The notes beneath the pieces are model-generated. The model was not told the origin of the DNA and ran no database searches. It was given only the letters and a program-made list of their open reading frames with translations. This document shows positions 39,269-48,989 of a stretch of 64,000 bases of DNA, one piece after another. The position numbers were made by a program, and so were the translations under genes. The stretch comes from Strigamia acuminata (lineage: Eukaryota; Arthropoda; Chilopoda; Geophilomorpha; Linotaeniidae): positions 13,666,427 through 13,730,426 of the forward strand of contig OX442315.1 in NCBI GenBank assembly GCA_949358305.1, read 5' to 3'. Within the stretch, counting starts at the first letter, position 1; each line of letters begins with the position of its first letter.

Positions 39269-40644
39269 AACATTATTTATTAGTAAAGCTGCTATTTTTG
39301 CGGGCCTAAAACGACGTAATTGTAGCCGGAAAGCGGATCAAAAAACCGCCCTTTTGCAGACGCATTGCGAAGTTATTGCCGGCTCATTTTTTGGGTGTAA
39401 ATAACAATTTTTTTTAACCTAAAAATGAATTTTTTTAACATAAAAATGAATTTTTGGTCCAAAAAATAAATTTTTCGTCCAAAAAATAAATTTTTTGTCA
39501 AAAAAATGAATTTTTTTTAACCTAAAAATGAATTTTTCGTTCAAAAAATGAATTTTTCGTCCAAAAAATGAATTTTTGGTCGAAAAAATGAATAATATCC
39601 TCGATAATATCTTTGCGAGACACCTCTATCATTGGCCAATATAAGTAAAAGTAAGGTAAATTATAAAAAAATTTGTTCATTATTCCATTCGATTCCATTA
39701 CATTTGTGTATGGAATATAAAAAAAGAATCAGGTAATATATTTTATTTATTTTGTTTTATTTATAATCCATACTCAAATTTAATAAAAAAAAACAAAAAA
39801 AAAAGATCTTATTTTGCTAATTACAAATTTTAAAGAGTTTCATTTTCCTTTAAATTAATAACTTACAAGTTAGTAGTAAATCAAATCAGATTTTTTTTTC
39901 ATTAGAATAAAAAAAACGAATAATATATTTTCTTGTGGAATAAGGAACATTTTTTTTAGTAGGAATTTGGCGATCATTTCAACCAAAATCGGTGAAAATA
40001 GCCCGAAATAGCCCATACGTCGCCATACGTATATTTCAACCGATATCAATAGAAATAGCTTTTCCGAAATATCAAATTAACGCGCACTTAGTTCATAATC
40101 TGTTACCGTACTAATTATTCAATTTCAATTCAATTTCAATTCAAGTTTGACTCGAATTTCACCGTAGCGCTAAAAAAATCGTCGACTTTCGTAACAATTT
40201 TCGTATGGTCGTATGAATGGAACTTGCCAGAGGAACCTGTAGTTGGAACGAAAAGCATCATAAAAATAATCAATGAGAAAATAATAATCCGCAAAAGTCT
40301 TACCTTTAATAGGATAAAGTAAAATACGAGGTAAAATAGCACGCAATCCAACTCAATCACAATTGCGAACAATGTTGAATTCCGGGATTAATTTGAAGTT
40401 CGCGCTAAATCATAAATGCGCATGCGCAGATACCGCGCAGCGAGGTGCGCAGGTATAATTTCCTCCGATACGGACAATTTCAACGACAATTTCCGACAAT
40501 TTCAATGTGGAACATTTATTTCTCGATTTATTTACAGTTGTCAGTTATTCCCTTGGTTATTCCAGTTTTTTGTAAAAATATTATTACATTTTTTTATCAT
40601 AAATTTTGACTTTATTTTCCTCGATTTGTATACAATTTAAAGAT
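39269..40644. other. Non-coding right part of the DNA transposon
   Basis: This holds the presumed promoter side of the transposase gene. Bases 39415-39592 carry about nine imperfect 20-bp units of the type AAAAAATGAATTTTTNGTCC. The rest is AT-rich, with no gene on either strand. Confidence 0.6.
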
Positions 40645-40785
40645 TCGAGATTCGAAGATTCGGTGGGATTCGGAAAGATTCGGGCGGGATTCGGAAAGAT
40701 TCGGGCGGGATTCGGAAAGATTCGGGCGAGATTCGGAAGCCATTGTCAGAGATTCGGTCAAATGTCGCACCCCTCGCTCCGATCC

Positions 40786-43183
40786 GATCGCCAGTGTGTT
40801 GCAAGCGCACAGATGCATGCTGGGATTAGACCGCGAGCAGAACTTCGAGTTGGGCATCGAGTTGTACACGCAGGCGGCGACGGCGGGCAACGCCGAAGCG
40901 AAGTATTTTTTGGGGGTGATTTACAGGGACGGTGGGTTGGTCGAATGCGATTTGAAGACGTCCGTGGAGCTGCTCGAGGACGCGGCGAGTGCCGTTTGTA
41001 AACGGGGAATCGTGGCGCCTGGCGGTAGCGAAGCGCAGTTTGAACTCGGCATCATGCGCCTGAAAGCCAAAGGTGTGTCACGTGATTATGAGAAGGCGGT
41101 CGAATGGTTGCTGAAGTCGAGCGAGAATGGAAACAAAATGGCGGCCAACGTGCTGGGGAGTTTTTATTTGCTCGGCAACTGCGTGGAGAAGGACGAGGGC
41201 AAAGCGGTTCAGTTCTGGAAGTTGGGAGCGCAGAGATATAACGTCATTTCAATGCAGAATTTGGCCGAGTACTACATAACTTGTGACTTAGATCCGGACA
41301 AGGCGCTCGAATGGCATCGTCGTGCGATCGAATCGGGGTTCAAAGGCGGGGATATTTCGAAAGCATTTATTTCGATGGTTGAAAGGATTAAGAAAGATTA
41401 CGGGGCGGATGACAAAGAAATGGTTCGTTGGGAGAAGAGAAATGGCTTCTCGCACTTGGATTGTCGGATGAAAGAGCGTAGGCAACGATACAAGAAGAGC
41501 AAAGTTCCTCGATCGTATCGGTTCGCTCAATATTTGAGCGGTTTGCGCAGCAGTGAACGTCTGCCGTGCGGTTACGCGGTGAACAAGGAAAGAAAATGCG
41601 ACGAAGACGTGATAGACGTGTATGCGGGGAAAGGGTACGCGACTGCGATTAAATTCCAGAAAGCCAGTCAACATTTTGAGACCGGAATTTCCTATTTGCA
41701 TTTATTTGGGCTGAAATGTTGGAGGGTTATTGTGCACGAGCTCGCGCAGAGTTTTCGGATCACCGAGGAAATTACCGAGTGGGATTTAATATTTAGTAAC
41801 CTTGAGTGGGATGAGTCGGAGAACCAGACTCGTTTGAGCGTGCATGACGTCATTGAATGGGCGCAGCGCAGCGGCGACGAACGGCAGAAATGCGAACTGG
41901 ATAGAGACATTCGCGTTTGTTACGTAATACTGAATACGAATAAGATAGATAATATTATGGAAAAGCTTAAGGAAAGCATTGAATTGTATCCCGACGATTT
42001 GTGGTTCAAGAAAACGTTGTGTTGGTTAAAAGGATTTGTTTCCGCGCACGCAGATGGAGTCAAGTTGGCGGAAGAAGGTTTGGCGATGGACCCGGATAAC
42101 GTGGATTTGTTATTCTTGCAATCGGAACATTTGAGACGTCTCGCGAGGCGCGATGAGAAAGCCGTGATCGAAGCTTACGAGAAGTTTCTCGCAGTGGCGC
42201 CGCCAGATGACCCCAGAGTACCGGACGCTTATTATATAATGGCGCGCTATCAGATTGTGGAATGCGGCGGTCTCGAAATACTGAAAATTGGTCATAAAGT
42301 GCGACCAATGGTGATGGAGACGGCGGTTAAATACTACAGACTAGGGCTGGAAGCCGAAAAGAATCAAATTCCATGTTTCTTACCCGTCATTTGCGACGAA
42401 AAGCGATTTTTAGATGAAATGATGGCGTGGAAACCGTTTAAAGCGGCCGTGGATCGACAGCGCACTACGGAAACAGTAAAACCCGACGTGAAAAACATGG
42501 GGAAGAAGCTGAGCAAAGCGAAACGAGAATTGCCAAAAGAAGATCCGGAACTTTTAATGCGGAAACAACGACTAGCCAAAGTAACAGATCCGTACAGAGA
42601 GGGCGTCATTCGTGAGCATCGCCACCTGATCGGACTGAAACCGAACAAAAAATGGACATTATTCCCGACGAATTTGATTTTTCAAACTAAGTATGAACAG
42701 GAAGGACCTCCGCAGTTGGCAGAAGTGAAGTCGATTACGCTTCAAGAGATGGACCCGTTTAAGGAACATGTGTACGAGGGTTTCGAGTTGAAATGTTACG
42801 TCATCGATGAGCCCACGCTGGGGTTGTCGGGCGTCGGGATCGTCGTGGAGGACCAAAATGGCGACGTGCAGCGTGCTTGCGTGTGCAATGTAAGCCAGGA
42901 TGAGACGGTGCTTGAGAAAATTGGGTATGGATGTAAAATAACGATTTTAAATCCTTATTTTCTAATTGCGATGGATGGGAAGGCGGTTATACGTATTGAT
43001 GACGTGGGAAGTGTGATTTTTGAGTCGGGGCCGGACGCGAGTCGGTGTCGGTATTGCGGGAAGGTGGGCTCGTTTTTGACGTGCGGGAGATGCAACAAAG
43101 CTCGTTATTGCTCAAAGGAGTGCCAGGTTGGCGATTGGAAGATTTTGAGACATAAGTTTGTGTGTGGGAGTCTTTTGAAATGA
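40786..43183 (+). pseudogene. Gene D, 3' part, after the transposon
   Basis: About 799 codons continuing gene D: end of the inter-repeat segment (QAHRCMLGLDREQNF), Sel1-like repeats, helical middle with a unique insertion (FSNLEWDESENQTRLS near 41790-41830), one linker repeat, conserved domain and intact MYND finger ending CGSLLK. On its own the first ATG would be at 40817. Without a promoter of its own it is probably silent unless the transposon supplies transcription or is removed. Confidence 0.88.
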
Positions 43184-43258
43184 TTTAGTTTGGAATTTTT
43201 TAAATTTTTTTTGTAGAAGAAATAATTTTTAATAATGTTAAATATTTGTGTTTTTTGT

Positions 43259-43440
43259 ATTGAGATTAATCTAAATCTGATTTAAGTTTTAGTTATTGAG
43301 ATTAATGTAAATCTGATTTAAGTTTTTTTTTATTGAGATTAATGTAAATCTGATTTAAGTTTTGGTCATTGAAATTAATGTAAATCTGATTTAAGTTTTT
43401 GTTATTGAGATTAATGTAAATCTGATTTAAGTTTTAGTTA
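43259..43440 (+). repeat. 36-bp tandem array in the gene D 3' UTR
   Basis: Five copies of a 36-37 bp unit (ATTGAGATTAATGTAAATCT followed by GATTTAAGTTTT and a short variable end) occupy the 3' UTR. Genes B, C and E and the lost copy have one unit. The probable poly(A) signal ATTAAA follows at 43472-43477. Confidence 0.9.
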
Positions 43441-43477
43441 TTTATAGTACTTTTTTCTTATTTTTATTTGAATTAAA

Positions 43478-44484
43478 GATTGGTTACTTGTAATATGTTA
43501 CGTTTCAGTTATTGTTGTAATACGGTATTTCTTCGGTTCTAAGATGTACTTTTTTTTCATGGAAAAATCTCTAAACACAGGGAGCATCTTAGAATCGAAG
43601 AATTAAGGTAGTTGGGTAGATTTTAAATACCGTAATTTCTTTGAACATTAATTGGGATCAATATTAGCCGTGATTTCAAATAAGAGTCGCTATTTAGCAG
43701 TGTTGTCTAATATTAGGCCGAACAATGCTAAAGAAAAGTAAGTAAACTCATTAACAAAAGTAATTTTCAACTAGTTACTGAAATACAGTTGAGCTGCGAT
43801 ATAGCGAATTTCTTGTTATATTGAATAGTTAAAAATGAATAATGAATAATAATGAATAATGACCAGGCAAGTTCCTGGGACCCATCCTATGTATAGTTGC
43901 AGAAGTATTTGACTGCAGACACTTTAAAGTGAACACCCTGAATATGTATGTGTGACAACATCACATGTTTCTGATTGCTAATACTAGATGTCATCACTTC
44001 TCGACATACTAATTGCATTACAAATGATGAAATCACCGTATAAATTAATAAGTAATGTTTATTTTAATAATAAAAAAATGTGCAATGAGAGAGATTTTAC
44101 CCAATGACACTACTTATATAAATCACAAATAAACAATGATAAACAAAACTTATGCTATGAATTTCTTGCACGTCTTCCCAAATTCTCATCCATTTAATTC
44201 ATTTAATACATTTTCAATTAATTATTAATTTGATCGCGCAAATGCGGCAGGTGTTTGTTTGGCTGCATTTGCGCGCTCGAATGCGGCCAATCACTCGCTG
44301 CATTCGAGCGCACAAATGCGGGCGGTGTACTGGTCCATTCCCAGGTCTTAAATAAATAAATAATAATTTAAATAGATAATCAAAAACTTGATTGTAGAAT
44401 CGGTTTTTAACTTGTTCAAAGTTAAAAACCGATTCTGTAATCAAGTTTTTGAAATCGGATTTTGGTAATTTGGAATTGAATAGT
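43478..44484. other. Intergenic tail after gene D
   Basis: No gene is seen. It contains the empty sites for the MITEs at 6821 (near 43510) and 8227 (near 43935), and matches 14930-15240 over about 43895-44222. A short inverted repeat around TTGATTGTAGAATCGG (about 44390-44455) belongs to the dispersed repeat. Confidence 0.5.
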
Positions 44485-44780
44485 TTATAAATTCCATCCA
44501 CAGATGGTGCTGTATCAGTCACATGACATTATTTCTGTTTTAGCTTTTCTTCACTTAAGTTCACTGGGTTCCTAGCTAGCAGCATGCCAGTTTCAAGTAT
44601 GTAAGTGTCTTATGTTTTCAAACATTTAACTTTATAAATAAATAAATAATAAAATAGAAAAATAGGAGTGCCATGGTTCATTTAATTTCATTTACAGAGA
44701 GATAATTTGCTTCTCTCTTAATGTCTACAAAAGTGTTTTAGACTTCGCAGATGTCGCCACATTGAAAAGCAAATGGCATT
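44485..44780 (+). promoter_or_regulatory. Distal half of the gene E cassette
   Basis: It matches 33700-33995 upstream of gene D and breaks off at GCATT (44776-44780), where other copies continue with GCACCAGGAGCATGCGC. The proximal half resumes at 58264, so about 13.5 kb of inserted DNA splits this cassette. Confidence 0.7.
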
Positions 44781-44931
44781 TATTAAAATTTCGTTTTAAC
44801 ATAACGTGGATCAGGCAACTGAATCAAGTGTTCTTTCCAAAGTTCTTAAAAAATGGTTTTAAACTGCAAAGTTGTAGGGGAGTAAACAGACAGGATGCTC
44901 ACAGGCTGACCAGAGTGAAGACTATTAACTT

Positions 44932-45754
44932 TGTGGTGACCCAGTTGGATAAGTGTCCCCCCAGGGCGGATACTTGTCCTATGAGTCACTATGATTAAAG
45001 AGTCGTTCCCCCCCCCGAGTTGGCTCCACCTCCCCATGGCAGGTGTGTGCCCCGAGGGGGAGGAAGCGGCTGGTGGTCAGCCCCCATTGGTTGATCGCCG
45101 GCCCTTCACCCCACTGCATAAAAGGCTGTGTTTCCCGCCTAAAGACAGAACTTACACAAACGACACCAAGAACACAGCAACTACCTCACCGTCAGGCCAA
45201 CTTCAACTACAAGTTAGGATTGATCGAGGATCGCTGAGTAAAGTGCAAACTGTAACTCTCACGAAGTCACTTGCGAGCTATTCCTGCGAAAGCACGAGAA
45301 TAGCCCTTGTGAAATCACCCAGAATAATCGCCCAGACGATTATTCGCCGAAGTAAGTGTCCGAGTGCTTTGTAGGGAACCCCAAAGTTCCTAGACGAGGC
45401 CTCTGCGACGCTAAACCAAAACCTAGACAACAGGCACGGATAGAAGACTCGAAAGAGCATTCCACCGCGTCCGTGAAGACGAATCCGTGACGAATTAACG
45501 ACAACTCGAGACGCCGCCTTTGTTCCGCCGACCACGCGGAATCGACGACGCCATCTTGAGAAATCCTTTGTTCGACGCTGACCACGTCGACTCTAGAATT
45601 ATTACTGAGTGTATTTTAAAGGCATAAAGCCTGGTGAATAAATTACCTGTTTATTTACATACATTTAGTATTCATTTGGGTATTTGCATAATTGATCACA
45701 GGTAAAGTATTACACGTTAGCGCTATTTAAACCTATACAGAGTAGGACGCGACA
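44932..45754 (+). repeat. 5' LTR of retrotransposon 2
   Basis: 823 bp. It contains an inverted CCAAT box (CCCCATTGGTTGAT near 45082-45095), a TATA-like CATAAAAGG at 45117-45125 with transcription expected shortly downstream, and AATAAA at 45637-45642. Confidence 0.93.
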
Positions 45755-45756
45755 CG

Positions 45757-45776
45757 TGGGGGCCTGTCCGGGATTT
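45757..45776 (+). other. Primer binding site, tRNA-Pro type (element 2)
   Basis: TGGGGGCCTGTCCGGGATTT begins two bases after the LTR and differs from the tRNA-Pro complement as I remember it (TGGGGGCTCGTCCGGGATTT) at two positions in the acceptor stem. Confidence 0.75.
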
Positions 45777-45848
45777 AGAAATAAATCTCAAATATGAACT
45801 TGTGATCTCTCAATAAGATAACCCAAACCGTAGAATTACCGAAAGAAA

Positions 45849-48800
45849 ATGTCAGACAAAGATGAGCAATCCACGTCTGACACCGAGCAGAGAATGCCCG
45901 AGAAGGGAAAAAGGACCTCCGACTACCACCTAAGGTCGGATGGTCCCGTCCCTGAAATGTCCGCAAAGGCGAAAGCCCGAGCGAATAAAAGGAGAGCGAA
46001 GGCGCAGAAAGAGGAGCAAGCTGCATCGCTCGCGGCCCTAGACGGGCCAGAGCGAGAGCGGGTTCCCTTGAATATGCAACCCTTTGAAGATACCGATCCG
46101 GAAGCCATAGAAAATCGAGAAGAAATTCGCGAGGTATCACCAGGACGAGTATCGATATTGATGACCGAGGAGACGGATGAAGCTCCGAAAGGAACGGTCA
46201 CGATCGGCACAGACCCATCGCCACCAACGGCTCAGACGTCCGTAAAACAAACCCCACGGAAAAACGACGGCGGGACCCCGATAACCCCCCGAGTTACGGC
46301 GAGTCCTGCAGTTGTTTCCTTCGAAGTATCTCACCTAATTCGGTTGACGCAGCAAGCTGCCCAGCTAAAAGCGATGATAGACATTCCAGTAGGAACGTCA
46401 GTCTGGGAATCGATTACCCTACTCACTGACGCTATCTGTGCGGCACAAGCCCCGACGCCGGTCGCAAGACCAGCAGCGGAGACGCCCATGCCCCAGGTAA
46501 CGCCCAGTGACACCGGAGGTTTCGCGCCAGACCCCAACCGAACACTTCACGAATCCAGAGAGAAGGCCCGCGAGGAAGCCAGACAAGAAGCGACTAGTCG
46601 CCAACGAAGGCTGAGCGCAGAGCGGCGAGAACTCTGGAAGGAAGAGGAAGAAAGGGAGCAACGCGAGAGAAGAACCACCGAGAGAACAGAGAAACTGGTC
46701 CAAAAAATGAGGGAAGAACGAGAAGCTAAAATTCGAAAAGAATGGAACGCAACAGTAGAAGGGCGACATCGAGAAGCTCAAGAGTACGAGGACCAATTTC
46801 AAGCGCTAATAGCTCAAAGAAAAACAGAAAAACTACAAATGTTGCGAAAAGAGGCCATTCTACAACATCAGAAATGGGAAGAACAACATCGCGAGAGGTT
46901 GAGAGAAGAGGAAGCCAGAAAAGAAAAAGAACAGTTTCTGAAAGAGAAAGAAGAGTGGGATCGAGTCAGATGGACCGAAGAGTACAAAGCGAAGAAACAA
47001 GCTATAATAGATGAGCAAAAAAGATGGGAAGCCGAAAACTGGGAGAAGGAGACAGAAAAGTTCCAGAAAGAGTACGCACAAGACGTCTCGGACAGGAAGA
47101 AAAATGAAGAAAACCTGAAACGGAAACCAGAACCCCCCAGCGGCTCTGATACCGACACAGGAGAAGGTGCAACAAAGCCGGCAAAAACGGCGAAAAGGGG
47201 GAAATCTCAAAAGAGAGACGAGTCGGTCCCAAAAACAAAGGACCGTCACCCCTCAAAAAGATCCGAGACGGGAGCAGCCATCGACGCGTTACTCGAAAAG
47301 AAAAACGCAAATAAAAATCGGGAACGCCCCGAAAGCGAGGAAAACAGATGGCATTCTTTTTACGAGAACAACGACGGAGGGGAGCCGCCGCCATCCGGAG
47401 GCTCGAAACAGAAGAAGGCTGGCGGAGAGACCCCACCGAGAGGGCCGAGGTTTCACCCCCAAGGAGATCCCTCCGAGCCCTCCGATTCGTCGGACGACGA
47501 CCATCCGAGTCGACCGTCTACAGGGAGGAGTCAAGAAGACAGCGATGGGCACCGGTCGAACCGGCCGAATGCTTCAGACCGCTCCTCCCGGAGCTCCAAC
47601 CCTCGTTCGGAGGAAGGGAACTTTCAGGACTCATCTGGCCGACATTACACGATGTCTGAGCTAGGCCGAGCCCTGCTGAACTCTTTCAGAAGAGAAGGAA
47701 TCGATCTAGGCCATCCAGGCGACGAACATAATCGCGCTGGAGAGAGGGTTAAGCGTAAATATGGCGTACGAAACGAACCAAGCAGCGAAGCCACGGGTAA
47801 CATCCGTTGGCAACACTACATACAAACACGATTCGACGGTTCGTGGAAGGCCGGAGACCGCTTCCTAGACGAAGTAATGCGTATCAAGAAAGCGACAAAA
47901 GCCACCGTCGCCGACATGCTAACCCACGGTCTAGTGGAGCTAACCACGGGGTCAGCTCGAGAATGGTATCAGGGACTGAAAAACCCAACCTGGGACGATT
48001 TTCTCGTCCGTTTCGATCTCCGATACGGCGAGACTCCAGACGAGATCAGTAACAAATTACGTGGTCTACGGCAAGCCCCAGGAGAAACATTAGCCGACTA
48101 CGACGCCCGAGCGAAACTCCTGTTTGCAAGAGCGCCGTACGAAATAAACCCCGCTGGTTTTACGATGATCTTTTACGGAGGATTATCGGCCCACTCGCAA
48201 AGAATTCTGCTAGACATGCGTGCACCCCGCACTGGCGATTACCAAGATGTCAGTAACTATCTTCTAACAAACACGTTAGAAATAGAACAGCGGTATTACG
48301 CCACTCTGCCCCCGGAGGAAGCTGACGCGCACGAGAAACGGTTGCAGACGAGCGCCGAACGTCACAAGACCTCAGAGAAATTAATGAGGCCAAGTGAATA
48401 TTTGAGCGGCATAATGAGTCTCACCGAAGCATCCTTCGGACGAATGCTGACGCCTAAAGCAGGCAGTATTCTTCCAGCCAACCCGATAGCTGCCCCAAAG
48501 AAAGCACCGGCAGCAACGGCGATGCAGGTGACCTCGACGGACTCCACCCAGATGGAGAAAGTCGAAGAGACAACACCTCTCGCCACGGCTAAAGAAGAGG
48601 AGCCAGCATCAAGCGACGAGGAAGCCCTAAATGAGCACCTCGAAAACTTGTCGACGGGATGCGACGATCAAGGTCCCTATTTGCACCATGCACACCGGGC
48701 CTTAGCAATCGCACAATTCAGAGCACACGTGCAGGCAACAAAAGCGAGAGGGGCATTGGGAGGAAAAAGACGATTCCCGACGCCCTTCGTCCCGAAAAAA

Positions 48801-48989
48801 CCGGGATTCACTCCCACAGGGGATAAAAGTAACATCAAATGTTACAGCTGCGGAGAATACGGTCACTACTCCGACAAATGCGAAAAAACCGTCAAAGAAA
48901 AAGGCATCATGCAAACCTTGATGAAAATGATGATGGAGTTAAATACTAATCTAGCAAAAAACTCCCAAGCGCAGGCGTCGCCGAAATAA
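45849..48989 (+). CDS. gag: Gag polyprotein of retrotransposon 2
   Basis: 1,046 aa, collinear with element 1 Gag. It has a charged N-terminus, a long predicted coiled coil rich in E, K and R (about 225-430), a basic hinge, a gag core (about 645-835; REGIDLGHPGDEHNRAGERV, GSAREWYQGLKNPTWDDF), and one CCHC knuckle CYSCGEYGHYSDKC near 997. The gag core is almost identical between the elements while the N-terminal half differs more, consistent with constraint on assembly. The end overlaps the pol frame. Confidence 0.93.
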   Translation: MSDKDEQSTSDTEQRMPEKGKRTSDYHLRSDGPVPEMSAKAKARANKRRAKAQKEEQAASLAALDGPERERVPLNMQPFEDTDPEAIENREEIREVSPGRVSILMTEETDEAPKGTVTIGTDPSPPTAQTSVKQTPRKNDGGTPITPRVTASPAVVSFEVSHLIRLTQQAAQLKAMIDIPVGTSVWESITLLTDAICAAQAPTPVARPAAETPMPQVTPSDTGGFAPDPNRTLHESREKAREEARQEATSRQRRLSAERRELWKEEEEREQRERRTTERTEKLVQKMREEREAKIRKEWNATVEGRHREAQEYEDQFQALIAQRKTEKLQMLRKEAILQHQKWEEQHRERLREEEARKEKEQFLKEKEEWDRVRWTEEYKAKKQAIIDEQKRWEAENWEKETEKFQKEYAQDVSDRKKNEENLKRKPEPPSGSDTDTGEGATKPAKTAKRGKSQKRDESVPKTKDRHPSKRSETGAAIDALLEKKNANKNRERPESEENRWHSFYENNDGGEPPPSGGSKQKKAGGETPPRGPRFHPQGDPSEPSDSSDDDHPSRPSTGRSQEDSDGHRSNRPNASDRSSRSSNPRSEEGNFQDSSGRHYTMSELGRALLNSFRREGIDLGHPGDEHNRAGERVKRKYGVRNEPSSEATGNIRWQHYIQTRFDGSWKAGDRFLDEVMRIKKATKATVADMLTHGLVELTTGSAREWYQGLKNPTWDDFLVRFDLRYGETPDEISNKLRGLRQAPGETLADYDARAKLLFARAPYEINPAGFTMIFYGGLSAHSQRILLDMRAPRTGDYQDVSNYLLTNTLEIEQRYYATLPPEEADAHEKRLQTSAERHKTSEKLMRPSEYLSGIMSLTEASFGRMLTPKAGSILPANPIAAPKKAPAATAMQVTSTDSTQMEKVEETTPLATAKEEEPASSDEEALNEHLENLSTGCDDQGPYLHHAHRALAIAQFRAHVQATKARGALGGKRRFPTPFVPKKPGFTPTGDKSNIKCYSCGEYGHYSDKCEKTVKEKGIMQTLMKMMMELNTNLAKNSQAQASPK
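48956..48962 (+). promoter_or_regulatory. -1 ribosomal frameshift site, gag to pol (element 2)
   Basis: A AAA AAC is in phase with gag codons GCA AAA AAC. The -1 frame is open from 48950, has no ATG before 49088 (99 bases after the gag stop), and leads into pol. Confidence 0.87.

Larger units (their letters stand above)
35586..40775 (-). mobile_element. Autonomous DNA transposon with 10-bp target duplication
   Basis: The 5,190-bp element is inserted in gene D. The duplication GCTCCGATCC occurs at 35576-35585 and 40776-40785, where gene C has it once. Terminal inverted repeats are short and imperfect (GAGGGGGGCGACAAT against GAGGGGTGCGACATT). Iterated GATTCGG repeats lie inside both ends (about 35627-35860 and 40645-40740). 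A two-exon transposase gene is on the minus strand. A 10-bp duplication is longer than the 8 bp of hAT and P elements and within the range of Mutator-like elements, but the protein does not look like a MULE to me, so I leave the superfamily open. Confidence 0.88.

Noticed and set aside
35589-40775. Gene D transposon as a hAT element
   Set aside because: hAT makes 8-bp duplications. With symmetric GAGGGG ends only a 10-bp duplication fits, and the protein lacks hAT dimerisation motifs that I would recognise.
45352-45357. GTAAGT in the 5' LTR of element 2 as donor for a subgenomic third-gene RNA
   Set aside because: The motif is not kept in the element 1 LTR, and no convincing acceptor just upstream of exon 1 is shared by both copies.
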